Positions 58,798 through 64,000 of a stretch of 64,000 nucleotides of DNA are shown here, piece by piece. The notes under the pieces are model-generated. The model did no database searches, had not been told where the DNA came from, and worked only from the letters and a program-made list of their open reading frames with translations. The DNA is from Dipteris shenzhenensis (lineage: Eukaryota > Polypodiophyta > Polypodiopsida > Gleicheniales). The stretch lies in assembly GCA_047967505.1 (NCBI GenBank), contig CM106540.1. One strand, 5' to 3'. A program made the position numbers and the translations under genes. Numbering within the stretch: the stretch's first letter is position 1; every line of letters begins with the position of its first letter.

Positions 58798-59015
58798 ACT
58801 GATGTAATGGCCACTCCATAGCCTAGTACTTAGTTCCTTTTATGTTTTATGTTCTATGTGTTTTGTTTTTTGGAGGAATCAGATGATACTCCTAGGGAGG
58901 TTGCCTATGGCCCTCTCTGTACTGATGTATAAGCAAGTCTCTTTTGTCCCATAGACCTTTTTAGGTCTCCAGTGGACATTAATAAACTTTCTTTCTTTCT
59001 TTCTTTCTTTCTTTC
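58798..59015 (+). mobile_element. LINE 3' UTR, stem-loop and (TTTC)n tail
   Basis: The ORF1 stop is followed by only about 190 bases ending in 'attaataaac' and about seven TTTC units (58988-59015). A hairpin AGACCT-TTTT-AGGTCT (58953-58968) lies 20 bases before the tail. A 3' hairpin plus microsatellite tail is typical of LINEs whose RT recognises the 3' end. No endonuclease or RT lies between ORF1 and this end, so the element is an ORF1-only (half-LINE) form. Confidence 0.7.
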
Positions 59016-59504
59016 TACAAAGAACTGATGTGTAGTAATTTAATATTTGAAGTTTGAACAAGCTTGTAAGCTATTCAAAAGACACATTTCACTACTTCCG
59101 AAGGGGAAAGGAGACAGCTCTTGCCTCATCCCTTTCATTTGTGATTTGAATGAAATTCTATGACCATTACGGTTGGCCAAGTACCTGAACAAAGAAACAC
59201 TTCTTTAGATGCATTTGCCAAAGAGCCACCACAAAATTGTCATACAAATAAGAACGCAACTTTACAAAATCAATTCCATGGAGGAGAGGCTATGGCTAGC
59301 ATGCAGCCAATGAGTATCAGACGATAGTAGCGTACTGTTTAGTAATGCCCTCTAGTCTCATATCATAAAATGAAATTTGGGGCGGGAGCTTTAGTGCCTC
59401 CTCATGGAACTTCTTGCACTCCTTGTCTCAACAAAATAAAGTGCCCCTACCTTTTGGAAGGTCCAAGGGTTTAAGCAAATGCCAACAAGGAGAGCAACAA
59501 TATG

Positions 59505-59642
59505 GGACTAGTTTGGGATATCATAGTATGCTACGACTCTACTATAGTTCCTAAATTGCCCATTGCACGAGGTGGACTAGTTTGGGACATCATAGTATGC
59601 TACGACTCTACTATATTTCCTAAATTGCCCATTGCAGAAGGC
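59505..59642. repeat. 69-bp tandem duplication
   Basis: Two adjacent copies of 'ggactagtttgggaNatcat' through 'ctaaattgcccattgca' differ at a few positions. Confidence 0.9.
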
Positions 59643-59801
59643 GGACTTGGCTTTCTTGTAAAAGGGCAAAAGATGTGGTCCAGATGTGTTTGTATGTGTA
59701 GTGGTCCCATAGGCTGTGTTTGGTCTCTTTGTGAATGATACGATCATTCTAATCTGATACAAACCCCACCCTTCCCTTCAGATACACAACTCCTGTAATG
59801 T

Positions 59802-59832
59802 GTGTTTTTGTGTGTGTGTGTGTGTGTGTTTG

Positions 59833-59873
<41 letters not shown>
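59802..59873. repeat. Compound (TG)n-(AG)n microsatellite
   Basis: TG repeats from about 59802 to 59831 are followed by AG repeats at 59837-59873. Confidence 0.95.
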
Positions 59874-59878
<5 letters not shown>

Positions 59879-60055
59879 CAAGCACACACACACAGATGCG
59901 CACGCTTGTGTATACATAAAGGTAAACTTTCACATTCATGATCACACTGATCTACATGCCCTACAAGTATACATGTATAGTTGGTGCATATGCATGTACA
60001 CAGCTATGGATGTACAAGAACGCATACGCATATAGGATGCATATGCACCCACACT

Positions 60056-60130
60056 ACTTACATGTACATGTACATATACATATACATATACATATGCATC
60101 ATAACACATGTATATGTACATATACATGCA
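60056..60130. repeat. (ACATGT/ACATAT)n microsatellite
   Basis: Degenerate hexamer array of 'acatgt' and 'acatat', partly self-complementary. Confidence 0.85.
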
Positions 60131-60685
60131 CTTCTACATAGGTATATGCATTTGTGGCTGCAAATACAGACACATACAGGTACAAATGCATTTTACCTCC
60201 TATGTCTATAATATGCTTGTGGCATCCTGTGCAGCATTGTAATGTGTAATGTTAAGGCAATGCAGTTGTTTGATGTAGTTCTTGATTATTGAAGAACATC
60301 GGATACATATTTGCAGATTTATTGGAAATTTTTTAGGGAATTTGCAACATACATTTAGAAAACTTTCTTGATGAGCAGTTCGTTATAGCTTAACCTACTC
60401 TTTCCCTTGCTCCCTTTGGAGTCATACAATTAATCTAAACATGGCACTTCATAATTGATTAACCCGACCAGTTTCACCTGTGTGCTGTGTTGAACACTTT
60501 GAGTGGAGGGTGAATGATCCTGAAAGGAAAGTTATCCTGTTTCATTGGGCTGCGCTTCTTGTTTTGATTCTGTAGCCATAGTTATCTGTGCCATTCTGTA
60601 TTCTGCAGTTCTTACTTTATTGAAAATTTCCCATCTGTATGAAAAATTTTACTCATGTGAGTGTAGGTGAGTGTCTACTCTTTAG

Positions 60686-60753
60686 GTGGTTTGAAAGAGG
60701 AAGAAGCGAAATCGGTCGTCCGCGAGGCTTTAAGGGTGCTAAAACCAGGCAAG
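60686..60753 (+). CDS. Methyltransferase gene, exon with post-motif IV helix
   Basis: The acceptor tttag ends at 60685 and the donor gtatgt starts at 60754. Two bases (GT) complete a codon, then 22 codons read GLKEEEAKSVVREALRVLKP plus GK. The phrase 'xxxxxAVxEAxRVLKPGG' is the conserved helix and turn before motif VI in UbiE/METTL7-like methyltransferases. The incoming phase needs one base from the previous exon, while the 51637-51719 exon ends in phase 0. This shows that an exon of length 3n+1 lies between them. It ends in phase 0, and a normal 99-base intron follows. Confidence 0.75.
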
Positions 60754-60852
60754 GTATGTCTCATATTTCTCTTACGTTGTTTCTCTAGTTTGGGGTGCTG
60801 CAATTTTTTATCAATTTAAATAAATCCGATCAGCCACTTCTTTGTCTTTCAG

Positions 60853-60984
60853 CCTTTCGTTTTTGTGGAGAACGTTGTCTCACGGTGGCAGGTAGTCAGC
60901 GTATTGCAAGAGTTCCTTCAGAATTCACTGAAATTGGTTGGCATTCAGAGCAGTCCTTCAAAAGACACATTAAAATTGTTAGAG
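60853..60984 (+). CDS. Methyltransferase gene, penultimate coding part
   Basis: After the acceptor tttcag (ends 60852) the frame continues in phase from the previous exon: PFVFVENVVSRWQVVSVLQE, FLQNSLKLVGIQSSPSKDTL and KLLE. 'PGK-PFVFVENV' equals the family's 'PGGxFLFVEHV' strand, and LQEFL is the position of 'xxxLDPLQ'. A gtatgc donor follows at 60985, but the only nearby acceptor (gcag, 61001-61004) would make a 20-base intron, which is too short to be spliced. Reading through instead meets a stop at 61015-61017. The exon end is therefore unresolved. Confidence 0.65.
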
Positions 60985-61004
60985 GTATGCTTTCTCCCAT
61001 GCAG

Positions 61005-61278
61005 TCCAGCTGACTAGAGGAATGGAGGTGCTTCTAATATGCGCGATAATAAGAGCTGCCTATACTCGTGTGCTCGTGAAGAACTACATTGTGAATTCTG
61101 ACAACGTGTAACGTGTGCTGGATATGACCTCAAGGAAGCTGGAGGAGTGGAGAAGCTTGATTACGAAGTAATTTTTGAATATCAAGATCCTCATATTGTG
61201 GGCGTCGCAATGAAGCATGCAGAATTGGCAGAGAACGTGGTTAAGAAAAATCGAAATAGGAGATCCTTCTCTCCATGA
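61005..61278 (+). CDS. Methyltransferase gene, 3' terminal region (frame broken)
   Basis: In a frame shifted by +1 from the previous exon, 61007-61027 reads QLTRGME, matching 'DGCxLTRxT' of the family. A candidate 107-base intron (GT at 61028, AG at 61133-61134) would then lead to EAGGVEKLDYEVIFEYQDPH, IVGVAMKHAELAENVV and KKNRNRRSFSP, with TGA at 61276-61278. 'EAGGVEKLDYE...PHIVGVAMK' corresponds to the C-terminal 'GF...PHVxGVAxK' of plant relatives. The protein end is convincing, but the splicing or frame between 60984 and 61005 is not. Either an unrecognised splice pattern or a frameshift mutation is present, so a pseudogene is possible. Confidence 0.55.
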
Positions 61279-61703
61279 AATATTGTAATCAAGCAAGAAA
61301 GTTATTTATTGTTCTATTGGTTAATTGTATCATGGAACTGGAATGTGATTTTCATTTTGGAGTGAGATTTTTTAAGTGGAAGCTAATTTAAACACGTGCT
61401 TTTTCCTGTGGAAAATTGGGTGGATTCATTTGTTTCTAAGAGTATACAGATTTACACGGAGCAAGTTGGTGTTATTAAGGTCCCTCCTAAATTTTTCGTG
61501 CTCGTGATTTTTAGTGGAGTTGAATTCAGCAAAAGCTTCTACCAAAGTTGGCCATTTCAGAATTGGCTCGATGAAATTCTTGATTCCTAAGAAATAAGCT
61601 GATATTCGGAGAGGGGATCCATAGCGTATACGTGTATGACCATTTTGGGGTAGTCCTATATTGGTAGCTGTGTGCAATGTAGCAATGAAGGCTTTGTAGT
61701 CAG

Positions 61704-61912
61704 TTATGTTTGGGCACTGATGACGACATAAGTGTTGCTTTGCTTGCTAAGTATGTCTTCCTTTTGTTTTTCATAAAAGTTTTTGTTTACCTCTTTTTTC
61801 TTCTCTTTCATTTTCTCTTTTATTTTCTTTGTAGATGTTTGATATTTAGAACATTAAAAATTCTAAAATTGTATGATTGGACTTATTCTAATCTTACAAA
61901 GGTATATATATA
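61704..61912 (+). repeat. 3' region of Penelope-like element (copy 2)
   Basis: Plus-strand copy of the segment at 18552-18742. It starts 'tatgtttgggcactgatgac', contains 'gcttgctaagtatgtcttcc' and ends 'cttacaaaggtatatata'. No RT sequence adjoins it, so it is a 3'-end fragment, as left by truncated target-primed insertions. It lies about 430 bases after the methyltransferase stop codon. Confidence 0.8.
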
Positions 61913-61919
61913 GTTATGT

Positions 61920-64000
61920 TAGGTTCCCACAGCATCATTTTGTGACCTCATTGCATTCCTCTAGTTAGTGACTAAGGAGCATTGTCTCATGGAAAGAGTT
62001 TGAGGTCTTAATGCAGTTTTCCACCAAGCTCTTAAGTGTCTTAAAGGGTTCTATTTTGTCTAGTTTAGGATGACTCTTTTTTATAGTTTTGGTCTTACCC
62101 ATGGTCCTAAAGTGTCCTAAATTTCTTTGGATTCCTTAAGACCTCAAAGTCTTTTGAGAATCGTGGTCTAACGTACGCGAAAGGAAAATCTATCTTTGCA
62201 AGATTAAGTGCACTATGATCAACAAATAGTAGCCTTATCATCAAGAGACGCTTCAATCAATGCTTTATTTTAAGCAGTTTGGTTTATTTGTAGCATTCAA
62301 CTAGCAAAGAATCCAATCTTTCATATCCGAACAAAGCATATTGATATGCATTATCATTTCATGAGAGAAGTTCTCACTGAAGCAATATTCCATGCTTATT
62401 ATCTAACAACACAAGAACCAAGAAGATATCTTTATAAAGCCACTATTCCTTGATAAGTGTGGTCAACTATAACTGAAAAGGAGGAAGTGTCGATTACTTT
62501 ATCTATAGATATGCGGTGCAAAATTCACTACACTCATGCTCATACTCTGATTTTAGATTTTTTTCTTTATCAGGAATGTCTTTTTTCATCCAGAAAATAA
62601 AAAACATTTATCACCTTCACTTATTCAAAGCAATTTTACAAGGGATATTGTAGCACTACATTGAATTCTTAGGGACTTGAAGAGTGTGATATGATATACA
62701 TGTATGTATGTATGCATCAGCACTAGAATTGTCCATCGACGTCATGTCAGTCGATGGGTCACAAGGGGAGCTAGTGTTAGATCAACAATATGACTATTGT
62801 ACACAAGTGATTGAAATACCATTGGAACAACCTTTTACAAGTACTACAAAATCATTAAGATGGTTACATGGGCACTACTTGTATCAGTAGTATTGTCAGT
62901 CCTCATTACCGTTTGTCATTCTTCAACATCAAGCTAGCCAAATGGTCCAAATGTTAGAACTATTCACTAGCTTGGCGAAGGAAAAATATGAAAGAGAATT
63001 AGACAGAGAGGTTGCAACAGAAATCGACAATGTATGTATATAAATCTACAAGGGTTTCCTTAACTCAGTAAAGGCGTATTTTCATGGAATCCCAAGTTGA
63101 TTACTATAAGTACAGATGATGTATATATACATTGCATGTACAAGTTCGTAGACCCATTGGATAAGTTTTATGTCTTTTGCACATAATAAAAGTTATGTTT
63201 TATATAGAGTAATGGCATAATATCCCTAAGTATTTTCAGATCTTCATATTTGTTGTAGAGCTATAACTCGTCTCAAAATCAATTACTAACTTGCCTTCAC
63301 GAGCTCTTCTAGTTAACTTAAGACATTCATATCTTTGAAATGAATGGGAAAAAGGCCACTACATCTCTTAATGTACTCAAAGCATTTGGATGCTTTGACT
63401 TGAATGTTGCAACATTTGATCTACTAACAGTGGCAACCATTGTATATAATAAATGGATATGTATATATGTGTAATCTATACTTAGCTTATGAAAAAAGAC
63501 GTAGTACTAAAATATGACTTAATAGCCATGACAAGTGAGGTAGGGAGGAGTAAGAAGCGAAACCAACTAGTTACATAGTCTTCTTATTTGCCTCTCCCCT
63601 CCCAATCATATCTCTCTTTGCAAGAAAATGTTATGTTTTCTGAAAAGAAATTGCAAGGACTTTGGCCTACAAGTTACATAGTCAAATGATTTTTTCAAAT
63701 ATTTGAGATCATGTCACACGATAGTTCTCTCTTAATACATAACAATGTTACAGACTAAGTGATAGGTTCAAAGTTTAGCACTGAGTCAATGAGAAATATT
63801 GTCATGATCTTAGAAATAGATTGGTCGAAATGATTTTATGATTCACTACAAGGCATTGGGTAGTTTTTGACAATGACAGAATTTATGAAGGTTGAAATAA
63901 GGGTAGTCTAGGATGCCTAACACAGTTAAAAGAGGGAGGATGAATAGGAGATAAAAAGTACCAATGAGGGATGTATAAGGGAACATACTACATCATAACG
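61920..64000. other. AT-rich DNA, no gene recognised
   Basis: Short open frames only (longest 60 codons, 62708-62890). No repeats, domains or RNA genes were seen. Confidence 0.5.

Larger units (their letters stand above)
59020..60685. other. Intronic, with microsatellites
   Basis: Contains a 69-bp tandem duplication, a compound (TG)n(AG)n and a 'acatgtacat' microsatellite (listed separately). The last about 100 bases lead to an acceptor at 60685. The missing small exon of the methyltransferase should lie here or further upstream but was not recognised. Confidence 0.5.

Noticed and set aside
60795-61013. 72-codon frame overlapping the methyltransferase exon
   Set aside because: Different frame from the conserved PFVFVEN product; a shadow frame.
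1-64000. CRISPR arrays, tRNA or rRNA genes, bacterial operons
   Set aside because: None seen; spacing of repeats is irregular and the window is eukaryotic nuclear DNA.

Overview
This is nuclear DNA from a land plant with a large, transposon-rich genome. The direct evidence is a three-exon psaO gene (a nucleus-encoded photosystem I subunit), plant-type splice sites, a methyltransferase gene whose exons lie 9-15 kb apart, and decayed Ty1/copia, Ty3/gypsy, LINE, Helitron and Penelope-like elements over most of the rest. Very long introns and Penelope-like elements suggest a gymnosperm, with a fern or other non-flowering plant as the alternative. The species cannot be named from the sequence.

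Layout. 1-13.2 kb: remnants of LTR elements (three-part gypsy pol at 2.3-3.7 kb, minus-strand PBS/LTR edges at 1.7 and 8.25 kb, a 3' LTR at 9.38-9.71 kb) in unassigned AT-rich DNA. 13.2-16.5 kb: decayed autonomous Helitron (Rep plus helicase). 18.55-19.97 kb, minus strand: Penelope-like reverse transcriptase with its 3' region and a strong hairpin. 21.22-21.95 kb, minus strand: psaO, apparently nearly intact. 22.3-29 kb: a LINE endonuclease relic and several tandem duplications. 29.14-29.35 kb: candidate first exon with transit-peptide character. 30.1-33.5 kb: minus-strand gypsy gag-protease with a GC-rich LTR, and a copia RNase H relic. 36.64-61.28 kb, plus strand: exons of a class I SAM-dependent methyltransferase gene. 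Its introns hold a gypsy RT scrap, a gypsy gag, a copia-like gag with LTR and PBS, a 0.3-0.7 kb repeat family in three copies, a tandemly duplicated copia gag, a copia integrase, a copia RNase H and an ORF1-only LINE. 61.70-61.91 kb: a second copy of the Penelope 3' region. 61.9-64 kb: nothing recognisable.

Only two host genes are supported: psaO and the methyltransferase. They are unrelated in function apart from a possible shared plastid location (certain for PsaO, inferred for the methyltransferase only if the 29.1 kb exon belongs to it). The methyltransferase exons join in phase where they can be tested, but one short exon is unfound, SAM motif I has lost glycines, and the 3' end changes frame, so it may be a decaying copy. 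psaO has a one-base phase conflict at its first intron that a donor four bases downstream would resolve.
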